This document shows, in pieces, positions 1 to 9,847 of a stretch of 64,000 bases of DNA. Under the pieces are notes generated by a model that saw nothing but the letters and a program-made list of their open reading frames with translations, had not been told where the DNA came from and ran no database searches. This DNA is from Clitoria ternatea (taxonomy: Eukaryota > Streptophyta > Magnoliopsida > Fabales > Fabaceae), in assembly GCA_037962975.1 (NCBI GenBank), contig CM075669.1, forward strand, positions 187,186,501-187,250,500, read 5' to 3'. Both the position numbers and the translations under genes were made by a program. Positions within the stretch are counted from its first letter, which is position 1; every line of letters starts with the position of its first letter.

Positions 1-2100
1 GAGATAATACAAAACAAATCGAAGAAAGTAAAATAAGTGGAGTGAAACAACAAGTATATGAATACCGAGTAAATAATACCGGTCAGATAATGAGCGAGTG
101 AAAAGTGAATGAATGAATGGATGCCGAGTGGGTACAATTTATACCGAGTGAATGAATAGTTGATCGACGAATGAGGTGATCAAAACGAAAGTCCGAGTAA
201 ATGAAAGGGAAAGAATGAATGCATAACCGAAAGACTGAATGACGGGTGAGGAACGGAAAAGGAAGTGACCGAGTGAAAATGAGGAAAGGGTATACCTATC
301 GATGAAGGAGATGAGTAAATGAAGGAACCGAGTGAACTAGCAAGAAACCTAGTGAATAAGGAACAGAGTGATGAGTGAGTGAGAAAAAGTGAATAAAACA
401 CTGAATGAAAAGGGTACTGAGTAAATGAATACCGAATGGGTCACAGAATGAAAGAATGAATGAATGAAGATAAGTGTATGAGAACCGAGTGTGACAATGA
501 ATGGACGAGTGAACAACCATCGCGAGATACGAGTGAACAGAGAAGTGCGTGGAAGAAAGAACGAATGAGAGTAAGGCTGAGCGAAAGAAAGGACGAGTGG
601 ATGAAACTGAGTGATATAGACGTGAAGAATGAGTGAATGACAATGAGAGTTCGGGCAAAAAACAAATGACAGGAGTGAAAAATGGAATGAATGAAATACC
701 GAGTAAATGAAAGGCCGAGTGAATAAAATGAATACAATGGAAAAACTCAGGGAATGAAAAACGCGAAGACAAGAAATTGAGTATGACAATCGCGAATGAA
801 ACACGAGTAGAGGAAAACGAAAAATCGACAGCGTGAGAAAACTGAGAAAGAAAAATAAGTGAAATGAAACGACGGGTAAATGAATACCGAGTGGATTAAA
901 CCGGGTAAGAGTGAAAAAACGAATGAACGAACAGCGAGAGGTCGGACGAATATAAAAACAAGTGAAAGGACAGGAAAGAATGGCTGACCGATCGGGTGAA
1001 CAAACATGAGTGAAAGATAGACGAAGAAGAAGATAAAAGAACCAATATATTGGAAACTGAGTGGATGGATATACTGAGTGGATGAGGTCAGGGAAGAGTA
1101 CGGTGAGGGAAACCAGCGAACAATGGCCGAGTGAACAATATATGTGTATTAAACATACGTGAACGAAAGACAGAGAGAGACGAGTAGAAAAACGAAAGGA
1201 TAAGAAACTGACTGAAATAAACCGAGTGAATGTAAAACGAGCTAATGAGAAACTTACAGAGAGATGAGTAAAGAACATAATAGAACTAAAGTAAATTGAA
1301 AGAACGAGTGAATGATATACTAGATGGAAAGAATACTGATTGAATGAAAAATGAGAAAATGAAGACGAGTAAAGGATTAACTAGGGAATGAAGGATGAAT
1401 GAAATAGAGTGACCGAGTGAAATGAAGAACGAGTGAAATGAAAAACAAGTGAAAAATGAGGTCACAACGAAAGTCAGAATGATATGGAGCGACTGAGTGA
1501 GAAAAACAAATGAATATAAGAATGACTGCATAGGGGTCCGAGTGAATCGGAATACCGAATGGACGAAGAAGAAGACGACGATTGAGTGACAAAATGAGTA
1601 GACGAGAGAATGAGTGAATGAAAGGCTGGGTGAACAAGCAGCACATGCAGAGAGATCGGGTGATGAAACCGAGGAAGAACTTCGGTGGATTGAAAGCACG
1701 AATGCATGAATCGACGACTGAGAAGAAGAGATAAAGTATGGAAATGAGTGACGGATGAGGGTGGACAACAGAATATATGAAACGAAGGATGAGTGACTCA
1801 TAAATGAAAGAAACTGAGTGAGGAATGAGGGAGCCGAGTGAAAGAAACTGACTACTAGAGAAAGCCGAGTGGATGAATGAATAAAAGGCTGCGTGCAAAT
1901 GAGACTAATGGATACAATACTGATTGTGATGACTGAGGAATCCGAGTGGTGAAAAGCCGATTGAAATAAGTCACTTTTCACTATCTGACCCGTTCATTAC
2001 ATCAACGATCAGAAATCCTTCCAAGTCTTCCTTTTTATTCGCAGAAATTTATTGAAAAATACCGAGTGAAGTTCAGTCGGGAAGAAGGGTTACGACGAAG
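1..2100. repeat. Degenerate CCGAGTGAATGAA-type array in the 3' non-coding part of A
   Basis: This 2.1 kb stretch is purine-rich on the plus strand. It is built from endless variants of the words CCGAGTGA, GAATGAATG and GAGTGAATG, without a fixed period. Several long overlapping minus-strand frames exist only because the repeat lacks stops; they would give Ser/Phe/His/Ile-rich strings with no domain. In Athila elements this position, between integrase and 3' LTR, can hold an env-like gene; nothing of that kind is visible here. Confidence 0.7.
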
Positions 2101-2290
2101 TAACAATTATCCGAGTGCACTATTTCAACTTAGTACAATTTTCCTCTAAGTGCGAGACAACAATCAACATTGGCTCGCCTAGGCTACCAGTGCTTCGCCT
2201 GAGCGAAAATAGAAGAATCAAACTCGGATTTCCTTCTTCAACTTCACAACTTTATTTTATTCAGAGTTCTAAACAAAACAATCGGGACAT

Positions 2291-2317
2291 AGGGCTGCCT
2301 CCCTAGAGCGCTTCTTT
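2291..2317 (-). other. Conserved box downstream of integrase in A
   Basis: Just after the integrase stop, the minus strand carries an AAGCGCT box followed by GGGAGGCAGCCC. A close relative (AAGAGCTTCTTGGGAGGCAAC) occurs at the equivalent place in element H near 62618-62638. From memory, such a box is common downstream of pol in Athila-like plant elements; its role is not known to me. Confidence 0.45.
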
Positions 2318-2344
2318 AAGGTCACTAGCTTGACCTTATTGTAT

Positions 2345-3568
2345 TTAAGAAGATGGCTTTAGTAACAAGGAGGTTTTCTGCCTATCAAACTCTCCTCCAA
2401 AGTAGAGTTTGAGTCGCTGGCCATTCACCTTGAAAAACCGATCGGTAGTCGGATCTTTCAGTTCAACTGCACCATGAGGAAAAACCTCATTTACAGTAAA
2501 AGGCCCGGACCACTTGGATCTAAGTTTTCCAGGGAAAAGTTTCAGTCGGGAATTGAATAACAAAACCTGGTCGTCCTTCTGAAACTCTTTCTTATTAATT
2601 CGCTTATCATGCCATTTCTTTGTTTTCTCCTTATAAATGGAGGCACTTTGATAAGCGTTGAGTCGGAACTCCTCTAATTCATGGAGTTTCAAAACTCTTT
2701 CCTCCTGAGACTGGTCACAGTCCATGTTTAATAATTTTATGGCCCACCACACTTTGTGTTCTAACTCCACAGGGAGATGGCAAGCCTTACCGTACACCAG
2801 TTGATACGGGGACATGCCAATCGGAGTTTTGAAAGCGGTTCGGTAAGCCCACAATGCATCATCTAACTTTACCGACCAATCTTTTCTGGATTTTCCGACC
2901 ACTTTTTCTAAAATTCTCTTTATTTCTCTATTTGACAATTTGACTTGTCCACAAGTCTGTGGATGGTAAGGAGTGGATATCTTATGTAAAACCTCATAGT
3001 GACGCAGGGCTTTTTCCATTATCTTATTGCAAAAATGTGAACCCCCATCACTAATAATTACTCTCGGAACTCCAAACCTAGAGAAAATATTCTTCTTAAT
3101 GAACCTAAGCACAACCTGTGCATCATTGGTTCGGGTCGGAATTGCCTCCACCCATTTGGAGACATAGTCCACAGCAACCAGAATGTATTCGTTGGAGAAC
3201 GACTTAGGGAAGGGTCCCATGAAGTCGATACCCCAAATGTCAAATAATTCCACAATTAGAATGTTCGTCAAAGGCATGCCAGCTTTTGCGGAGAGACCTC
3301 CACTCCTTTGACATTTGTCACACCTTTTGACATATTCCTTAGAATCCTGAAAGATAGTTGGCCAGTAAAAGCCACTCTGTAATACTTTTGCTGCGGTACG
3401 GGAGGCACCATGATGGCCTCCATAATAAGAATCGTGGCAGTGCCACAAGAGCCTTTCTTGCTCGGATTCAGGCACACAGCGCCTGATTACTCCATCTATG
3501 CCTATTTTAAACAAAAATGGATCATCCCAAAGAAAAACTTTACTATCATGAAAGAATTTTTTTCTCAT
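2345..3568 (-). CDS. Integrase region of element A
   Basis: This 407-codon frame encodes the integrase end of the Athila-type polyprotein, which inserts element cDNA into the genome. The zinc-binding HHCC module is visible (His45, His52, Cys83, Cys86), followed by the catalytic core with Asp115 (WGIDF) and Asp174 (ISDGG). The third acidic residue of the D-D-35-E triad should fall at residue 210 (codon 2941-2939), but a lysine is there. The rest of the core and the C-terminal region up to the LYFGGEF motif are intact, with no chromodomain. It continues in the same frame as the RT segment, separated by a TAG at 3578-3580, so the methionine used here is only the first one after that stop. The enzyme is probably inactive. 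Confidence 0.9.
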   Translation of the reverse strand: MRKKFFHDSKVFLWDDPFLFKIGIDGVIRRCVPESEQERLLWHCHDSYYGGHHGASRTAAKVLQSGFYWPTIFQDSKEYVKRCDKCQRSGGLSAKAGMPLTNILIVELFDIWGIDFMGPFPKSFSNEYILVAVDYVSKWVEAIPTRTNDAQVVLRFIKKNIFSRFGVPRVIISDGGSHFCNKIMEKALRHYEVLHKISTPYHPQTCGQVKLSNREIKRILEKVVGKSRKDWSVKLDDALWAYRTAFKTPIGMSPYQLVYGKACHLPVELEHKVWWAIKLLNMDCDQSQEERVLKLHELEEFRLNAYQSASIYKEKTKKWHDKRINKKEFQKDDQVLLFNSRLKLFPGKLRSKWSGPFTVNEVFPHGAVELKDPTTDRFFKVNGQRLKLYFGGEFDRQKTSLLLKPSS

Positions 3569-3577
3569 TTGGGATGT

Positions 3578-6172
3578 CTAACCATCCGGTACCACTGAGG
3601 CACTTTTAAAGTTTGCCATGTCAGTGTACCATGGCCCAGTCATAATGGCCATTAATTTTTCGTCTGGAAATTCTTCTTTTATCAAGATAGAATCCGACTC
3701 AACTTCCAGACGAGACAATTGGTCTGCAACTGAGTTCTCTACTCCTTTTTTGTCTCGTATTTCTAAGTCAAACTCTTGGAGTAACAGAACCCACCTAATC
3801 AGTCTCGGTTTGGACTCTTTTTTAGCTAGTAAATACTTGATTGCCGAGTGGTCTGTATATACAATGACTTTGGCACCAATCAAGTATGCACGAAATTTAT
3901 CAAATGCATACACCACAGCAAGCATTTCTTTTTCAGTCGTGGTGTAATGTATTTGATTTTCATTTAACACTTTACTAGCATAATAAATCATATGAGTTAA
4001 TTTCTCTTTTTTCTGACCCAATACAGCTCCGATTGCAAAGTCACTTGCATCACACATCAATTCAAACGGTAAAGACCAGTCGGGTGATGCAAGGATCGGA
4101 GCTGAAGTCAAACTTTGTTTCAATTTTTCAAATGCCTTGACACAGTTTTCATTAAATGCAAACACCTGATCTTTCACAAGCAAATCGGTCAAAGGCTTAG
4201 CTATTTTTGAAAAATCTTTTATGAATCTTCTATAGAACCCAGCACATCCCAGAAAACTCCTTACTCCTTTCACATTGATCGGAGGAGGAAGTTTTTCAAT
4301 AATTTCAATTTTTGCTCGGTCCACCTGCATGCCCTCAGCAGAAATCCTATGGCCAAGGACTATCCCTTCCTTAACCATAAAGTGGCATTTCTCCCAGTTA
4401 AGAACGAGATTAGTCTTTTGACATCTCAGTAGCACCTTAGCTAGGTTGCTGAGGCATGTGTCAAAACTACTCCCAAATACCGAGAAGTCATCCATGAATA
4501 CCTCAATAAATTTCTCTACCATATCCCCAAAAATTGCCAGCATGCACCTTTGGAAGGTTGCTGGAGCGTTGCACAAGCCGAACGGCATGCGCCTGTATGC
4601 AAAAATTCCATAGGGACATGTGAAGGCAGTCTTTTCTTGATCCTTCGGGTCAACCACAATTTGGTTATAACCCAAGTACCCATCAAGAAAACAATAGTAC
4701 TCATGTCCTGATAACCTCTCAAGCATTTGATCAACAAACGGAAGGGGGAAATGGTCCTTCCGAGTAGAGTTATTTAGCCTTCTGTAATCAATGCACATCC
4801 TCCAGCCTGTAGTTGGCCGAGTGGCAATGATTTCACCCTGGTCATTTCTTACAGTCGTCATTCCTCCCTTCTTGGGCACCACTTGGACTGGGCTAATCCA
4901 AGTGCTGTCCGAGATCGGGTAAATGATTCCCGCATCAAGAAGCTTGACCACTTCCTTTCTCACTGCTTCCTTCATAATGGGGTTCAGTCTGCGTTGTGGC
5001 TGAACAACAGGGGAATAGTCATCCTCCATCAGGATTTTATGCATACAAAAAGATGGACTGATTCCCTTCAAGTCAGAAATGTTCCAGCCAATGGCAGATT
5101 CATGAGCCTTTAATACCCCAACTAGTTTATTCTCATCCTCTTCTTTTAAGTCGGAATTAATAATTACAGGATGAGTGTCATTTCCTCTCAGGAAAACATA
5201 TTTCAGATGAGAAGGTAAAGGTTTTAAATCACATTTTTCTTCCAAAAATTCCTTTCCTTTCTCATCTTCAGTATTTTCCAAATCATTTTTCTTTTCTAAA
5301 TCACCTACTTCTAAAACTTCCAGTAGGTCCAGTATTTCCGAGTGAGAGTCAATTGACTCGGTCTCAGAATCAAAGTCATCCTCTAGAAAAGTTTGTAAAA
5401 CCTCTTCCTTAGTTTTTAGCAGTAAGGGAGTCTGGTAATTTTCAACCTCTTCAATCATTAGGCAATCCATCCGTTCAGTCGGATGTTTCATAGAATTGAA
5501 GACATTAAAAATTACTTGTTCCTCCTGAACTCTCAGCATGAGTTCACCCTTTTCCACATCAATCAATGCTCTACCAGTAGCTAGGAAGGGTCTACCTAAG
5601 ATCAAAGGGATCTCTCGGTCAGCTTCCATATCCAACACTATGAAGTCTGCTGGGAAGATGAATTTATCAACTTTCACTAACAAATCTTCCAGCATGCCTT
5701 GGGGATATTTAATGGACCTGTCAGCCAACTGTAAGGACATGCGAGTCGGTTGCAAGTCATTAATTCCCAGTTTTTTCATTAAAGATAAAGGCATCAGGTT
5801 TATACTGGCTCCTAGATCACAGAGAGCACTTCCTACATGAATATCCCCTATTGCACACGGTATTGTGAAAGATCCAGGATCCTCTAGCTTTTGGGGAAGT
5901 TTCTTTTGAATGATTGCGCTACACTCTTGAGTGAGAGTAATCATTTCATCCCCCCTAAGCTTCCTCTTCTTAGACAATAGTTCTTTTAAAAATTTTGCAT
6001 AAGAAGGCATCTCCTGCAATGCCTCAACAAAAGGGATATTAATGTGAAGTTTTTTAAAGACCTCTAAGAACCTAGCAAACTTCTGCTCCTCTATTTGCTT
6101 TTTAAACCTGTGCGGAAATGGAGCATTCCTCAGTTTTTCAGGAGTCAGCTTAGAAGCTTCCTCCAGGATCAA
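3578..6172 (-). CDS. Protease, reverse transcriptase and RNase H of element A
   Basis: An 864-codon open segment of the Athila polyprotein. The aspartic protease has Asp119 in DLGAS and the flap-side motif ILGRP near 191. An acidic spacer (about 235-320) follows. Reverse transcriptase runs from about 375 to 660, with VPKKGG at 432, CFLDGY with Asp497, and the catalytic FMDD box at 559-562. RNase H follows, with Asp708 (CDAS), Glu749, Asp774 (YTDH) and Asp817 (VADQLS). All catalytic residues I can check are present, so this part looks functional in sequence. It is joined in frame upstream to the gag/linker region through a TAG near 6259 and downstream to integrase through a TAG at 3578. The start methionine is the first of the open stretch and probably not a true initiation site. 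Confidence 0.93.
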   Translation of the reverse strand: MILEEASKLTPEKLRNAPFPHRFKKQIEEQKFARFLEVFKKLHINIPFVEALQEMPSYAKFLKELLSKKRKLRGDEMITLTQECSAIIQKKLPQKLEDPGSFTIPCAIGDIHVGSALCDLGASINLMPLSLMKKLGINDLQPTRMSLQLADRSIKYPQGMLEDLLVKVDKFIFPADFIVLDMEADREIPLILGRPFLATGRALIDVEKGELMLRVQEEQVIFNVFNSMKHPTERMDCLMIEEVENYQTPLLLKTKEEVLQTFLEDDFDSETESIDSHSEILDLLEVLEVGDLEKKNDLENTEDEKGKEFLEEKCDLKPLPSHLKYVFLRGNDTHPVIINSDLKEEDENKLVGVLKAHESAIGWNISDLKGISPSFCMHKILMEDDYSPVVQPQRRLNPIMKEAVRKEVVKLLDAGIIYPISDSTWISPVQVVPKKGGMTTVRNDQGEIIATRPTTGWRMCIDYRRLNNSTRKDHFPLPFVDQMLERLSGHEYYCFLDGYLGYNQIVVDPKDQEKTAFTCPYGIFAYRRMPFGLCNAPATFQRCMLAIFGDMVEKFIEVFMDDFSVFGSSFDTCLSNLAKVLLRCQKTNLVLNWEKCHFMVKEGIVLGHRISAEGMQVDRAKIEIIEKLPPPINVKGVRSFLGCAGFYRRFIKDFSKIAKPLTDLLVKDQVFAFNENCVKAFEKLKQSLTSAPILASPDWSLPFELMCDASDFAIGAVLGQKKEKLTHMIYYASKVLNENQIHYTTTEKEMLAVVYAFDKFRAYLIGAKVIVYTDHSAIKYLLAKKESKPRLIRWVLLLQEFDLEIRDKKGVENSVADQLSRLEVESDSILIKEEFPDEKLMAIMTGPWYTDMANFKSASVVPDG

Positions 6173-6622
6173 ATCAACCTTTTTCTTTTTCTTTTGATGG
6201 ACTTTATTTTCTTTTTCTTTTTCTGATTCATTCTTATTTTCTACTTCATCTTTATTATCCTACTCGGTTTCTTGTATTATTTCTTTTCCTTTTTCTGAAC
6301 CTATTTCTTGACTCGGAGATGGAGAAATAATTTTTCCACTCCTAGTAATTATGGCCTTGCAATGTTCCCTTGGATTTACCTCGGTATCTCCAGGGAAATT
6401 GCCTGCTTGCCTCTCAGCTAATTGTTTAGAAAGCTGTCCTACTTGATTTTCTAAATTCCTTATGGATGCTTCCTGATTCTTAAAACTGGCCTGAGTGGCC
6501 TGGATAAACTGAGAAAGTACATTCTCGAGTTCGGATTTTTCTTTAACAAGAGGGTGGGAAGGTTGTTGTGGTTTATTTGTGGGTTGACTCGGTGGGATAT
6601 TCTGATTCAGATGTGGACCTTT
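6173..6622 (-). pseudogene. Gag-protease linker of element A with two in-frame stops
   Basis: On the minus strand this stretch continues the gag frame after its TAG at 6623-6625. It encodes a Gln/Ser-rich helical segment, an AIITRSGK motif near 6345 that is typical of Athila-like gag C-termini, then a Lys/Glu-rich tract next to the protease. A second TAG lies near 6259. The frame is otherwise preserved, so gag and pol were one polyprotein. Elements C and H have the same kind of Lys/Glu-rich linker. Confidence 0.75.
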
Positions 6623-7699
6623 CTACCAGGAAAAATTGGGGTGGCTCCTGTAATTAGAATTAAAAGAATTAGAAGGATAATTCCTTTGATACTGTTGCTG
6701 CCCCATATAATTCACTTGCTCGGAAGGCACAACTGGATCATACATTCCATTTTCATGGTCTCCACCACAAAAATCACAACTGATCATAGAAACTTGGCTC
6801 GGCTTTTGGAGTTCTGAAATTTGAATGCTTAATTTTTCCAAAGCCTGAGTCATTAATTTGCTCTGAGCCAGATAAGCATCTTGTGCTTCTAGTTCTAATA
6901 TTCCTCTCCTAGGGACTTGGTTTCTCTCACTAATCAGGCATTCATTAGAAGCCATCATATCAATCAGCTCTATAGCTTCTTCTACAGTTTTAGTTGTTAA
7001 TGAGCCTCCAGCCGAGGCATCTATCAAGACTCTGGTAGCTGGCCTGACACCATTATAGAAAATAGTCACCTGCTGTACATCGGAAATCTGATGATGAGGA
7101 CATCTCCTCAGACTTTCTTTATACCTATCCCATGCTTCCATCAAGGACTCACCTTCCCTTTGCTGAAAACATGTGATTTCATTACGCAGCTTTGCATATT
7201 TAGAAGGAGGAAAGTATTTAATCAAAAATTTCCTTTGCAAATCCTCCCAGGTAGAAATACTGCCTCTCGGTTGACTCTGCAACCAGGCTTTTGCTCGGTC
7301 CCTTAGAGAAAATGGAAACAACCTTAGTCGGATTGCCTCCTCAGGGACTCCATTCATTTTTACTGTATCACAAATTTGGAGGAAAGTTGCTAAATGTAAA
7401 TTTGGATCTTCAACCTCACTTCCTCCGAATTGTTCATTTCTTACCAACTGCAGTAAAGCTGGTTTTAGTTCAAAATTGTTAGCTGCAATCGGTGGCCTAA
7501 GGATGCTAGCTTGCGATCCTTCTTCAGTCGGCCTGGAGTAGTCACCTAGTGTAACTCTCCTCTGTTCCATTTCTTTTTCTTCTTTTTGATTTTTCTCTTT
7601 CCTTAATCTACGTTCTAACAAATCGATGTCAGGATCAAAGAAGAAAGGTTCTCCTCTGCTCCTTGACTGCATACAACAATTGTTAACACGACAAAACAA
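6623..7699 (-). CDS. Gag of element A
   Basis: A 358-codon frame for the structural protein that packages element RNA. The retrotransposon gag core lies at about 75-225, with LFPFSLRDRAKAWL (127-140) and the helical segment after it. A single zinc knuckle near the end reads CX2CX3HX4 with Cys308, Cys311 and His315, but the last ligand, position 320, is a tyrosine. The first methionine may not be the original start: the SRSRGEPFFFDP motif, usually close to the N-terminus in this family, begins at residue 12. It is separated from the PBS by a short leader of about 120 bases and ends at a TAG in the same frame as the downstream linker. Confidence 0.88.
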   Translation of the reverse strand: MFCRVNNCCMQSRSRGEPFFFDPDIDLLERRLRKEKNQKEEKEMEQRRVTLGDYSRPTEEGSQASILRPPIAANNFELKPALLQLVRNEQFGGSEVEDPNLHLATFLQICDTVKMNGVPEEAIRLRLFPFSLRDRAKAWLQSQPRGSISTWEDLQRKFLIKYFPPSKYAKLRNEITCFQQREGESLMEAWDRYKESLRRCPHHQISDVQQVTIFYNGVRPATRVLIDASAGGSLTTKTVEEAIELIDMMASNECLISERNQVPRRGILELEAQDAYLAQSKLMTQALEKLSIQISELQKPSQVSMISCDFCGGDHENGMYDPVVPSEQVNYMGQQQYQRNYPSNSFNSNYRSHPNFSW

Positions 7700-7820
7700 C
7701 TAACAGCTACGACTACTTGAAAAAATAACTACTAAGAAAAATACGTATTGACTGCACACAGAAACAAAAGCAAATGGTTCTGTCTAGTACCGGTCCAAGG
7801 ATTGTTGATATTACTCAATA

Positions 7821-7839
7821 ATCCCCGGCAACGGCGCCA
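7821..7839 (-). other. Primer-binding site of A (tRNA-Asp)
   Basis: The minus strand reads TGGCGCCGTTGCCGGGGAT, which matches my recollection of the complement of the plant tRNA-Asp(GUC) 3' end including CCA over its whole length. It lies nine bases inside the LTR end. The plus strand therefore resembles a tRNA 3' end but is not a tRNA gene. Confidence 0.92.
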
Positions 7840-7848
7840 TTAACTTGA

Positions 7849-9847
7849 TGTTGAAATCCCGAGTCATTAAATTGATGGTAAAATCTTAGTAAAATGAAAT
7901 GTGACTCTCGGATTCACACTTATGGCAAGCGCACCAGTCGTTAAAATTGTAGTATATTTGATCGTCTCACAGGGATTGTGGTAAGTACCTCAATCTAGGA
8001 CTAGTACAAGCTGAACAATAGAAAATACATGAAATTCATTCGGTTTTTATGGTTTTAGTGTTTTATAGTTGTTTTTATATTTTGAGAAACAGAGTTAAAG
8101 TGAAATGTGGAAAGTGATTAAAAGAAAATAGGTCAGGATTGCTTCGGCTCACAATTTCCTCAAGAAACATGCAATTAAGTATCATCGAACTTCACAATCT
8201 AGAGGACAATCCGCTTGTGGTTATTCCCTAATTCCTTAGGTGAAAAACACTAATCCTTAAGCAATGAACCTTAATTCCTTAAGTGCTCGATTAACCTAAG
8301 AATCTAATGCGAAATTGGAGGTTGAACTCTAACTATTCACCTAAATTGATTAGGCCTGAACTAGTTAGAAAGCTGGAAGTTACCTAAGCTTCAACCATGA
8401 TTCCTCACTGGTGAAGTTCTTCATCCGTTCTGGATTTGTCAATCCAGCGATTCTGCTCCACTCCTCAGCTTGTTCGCCTCAAGATCTTCGAAGCCGATCT
8501 ACTTGCTCACAGCTTCAAGATTCCATTGCTCACCTTCACAATCCCAACCTTAGGGATTTAGAACTCCATAGACTTTGGTTCCATCGAAGGATTGTGGAAC
8601 GTCATGGAGGAGAGAGTTTAGAGAGATGAAAATGTAGTGAGAGATTGGAATTGGAAAAATGAATTTGTATTACGTTGCTCTGTATCTCTACACACACACG
8701 CCACTGCAAAAACAGAGTATGTACATCCTATTTATAAGTTTCTACCTAACTAACTTAACTGATAACTTCGGACAACTTAAGTTAACGACTAACACTACTT
8801 AATTACATAGTTTACAAAATAACTAACTAAATACAGCTCAGCTCTTAACAGGATCCAGCTCAACCTTAGCTAATGTACAGCTCAGCACCAGCTAATTGAC
8901 AGCTCACTTCTTAAGTTAGCTTAAGGTTGCAGTAGTAGAGAAGAAGGCAATGGAAGCGGAACGGTACTGCACCAAGTGTGTTGTTGGAGGGAAGGAACAG
9001 TGTTTAAATTACTGCCTTGATGCTTCAGCTGCTGAGTATTCGCTTGGGCAGATTAAACTTCGCTTGAGCGAGTCCGGATTAACACTGCAGTGTTTCTTTC
9101 TCACTTGGGCGTTATGGCAAAACTTGGGCGAGGACGGTCTCTTAAAGTAATGCTTGAATGAGTCTGGATTTTACTAGGACGGATTAAATAATGACTAAGC
9201 ACATCGGTTTCTTATGTAACATTCCGATCTTCTTCTCTTTTATAACTGGTGTCTTGGGAGTCTTCTTAAGTAAGCTTGGGCGTAGTCTTGCTTGGGCGGA
9301 GTCTTGCTTGGGCAGAGTCTTGCTTTTCTTAAGTGAACTTGGACCCTCGCTTGAGCGGATTTAACTCCCGCTTGGGCAGATTAATTATTAAATCGGTATT
9401 CTGTAGTTGGCACTCGGGTTCTTCATGCAGTATGAGTCCTTATTCTCTTTTGGAGTCAGTGTCTTTGAAGTCTCACTCAGTCGGTCTTTGGACTCTTTTC
9501 AGTCGGAATTGGGGAAGTCTCACTCGGATTTATCAAATCTCGCTCGGCTCTATAGGATTTCACTCAGAATTTTCTTCTTATCTCGAGTCCACCCTGTTCC
9601 TGCACCAATAAACAGCTACTTGCCTAGCATTTATACGCTGGCCGCTTAGTAAATTGTAAATACTTCAAAATTCCTTATTTAATTAAAATTTTCAATCGGT
9701 TTCTTACATAGATAACATACTTTTGAAATAATTAACTACAACATGAATTCTTATCAAATTATTAAATAATAATAATAAAACTAGACAATACTTAGTAAAT
9801 TATGTTAAATAATCAGTGGAATAATTAAGTCTTTTCAAGACTTATCA
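7849..9847 (-). repeat. 5' LTR of element A
   Basis: On the minus strand it starts TGATAAGTCTTG at 9847 and ends TTTCAACA at 7849, beside the PBS; length about 2.0 kb. It holds a TATA box (8729-8736), an upstream zone of CGCTTGAGCGA-like and CGCTTGGGC-like motifs (about 9035-9375), CCGAGTGA-like words, and near its end a U5 block containing GGTGCGCTTGCC (7926-7938) that is shared with elements C and D. The right boundary abuts LTR sequence of element E. Confidence 0.85.
8729..8736 (-). promoter_or_regulatory. TATA box in LTR of A
   Basis: The minus strand reads CTTATAAATAGG here, the best TATA match in this LTR. The array of CGCTTGAGCGA-type motifs lies 300 to 650 bases upstream of it in transcription direction, which puts the array in U3. 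Confidence 0.55.

Larger units (their letters stand above)
1..9847 (-). mobile_element. Element A: Athila-type Ty3/gypsy retrotransposon, 3' end outside window
   Basis: Reading the minus strand from right to left there is a 5' LTR (9847-7849), a primer-binding site matching the 3' end of tRNA-Asp, gag, protease, reverse transcriptase, RNase H and integrase, then about 2.3 kb of non-coding DNA running off the left edge. No copy of the LTR start (TGATAAG on the minus strand) is seen left of the integrase, so the 3' LTR is outside. Domain order, tRNA-Asp primer, protease DLGAS motif and lack of a chromodomain point to the Athila clade. Gag and pol lie in one frame broken by three TAG codons. The element inserted into LTR sequence of element E; the base run ATCAC at 9848 would be its right target-site copy, but the left copy cannot be seen. 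Confidence 0.9.

Noticed and set aside
180..1981. Long minus-strand frames (up to 309 codons) as env-like or secreted proteins
   Set aside because: Several frames overlap in all phases, and all are Ser/Phe/His/Ile-rich because the repeat lacks stops. No domain, signal peptide or transmembrane pattern beyond composition.
7821..7839. tRNA-Asp gene
   Set aside because: Only the 3' end matches, with CCA, in the right place for a primer site; no cloverleaf around it.
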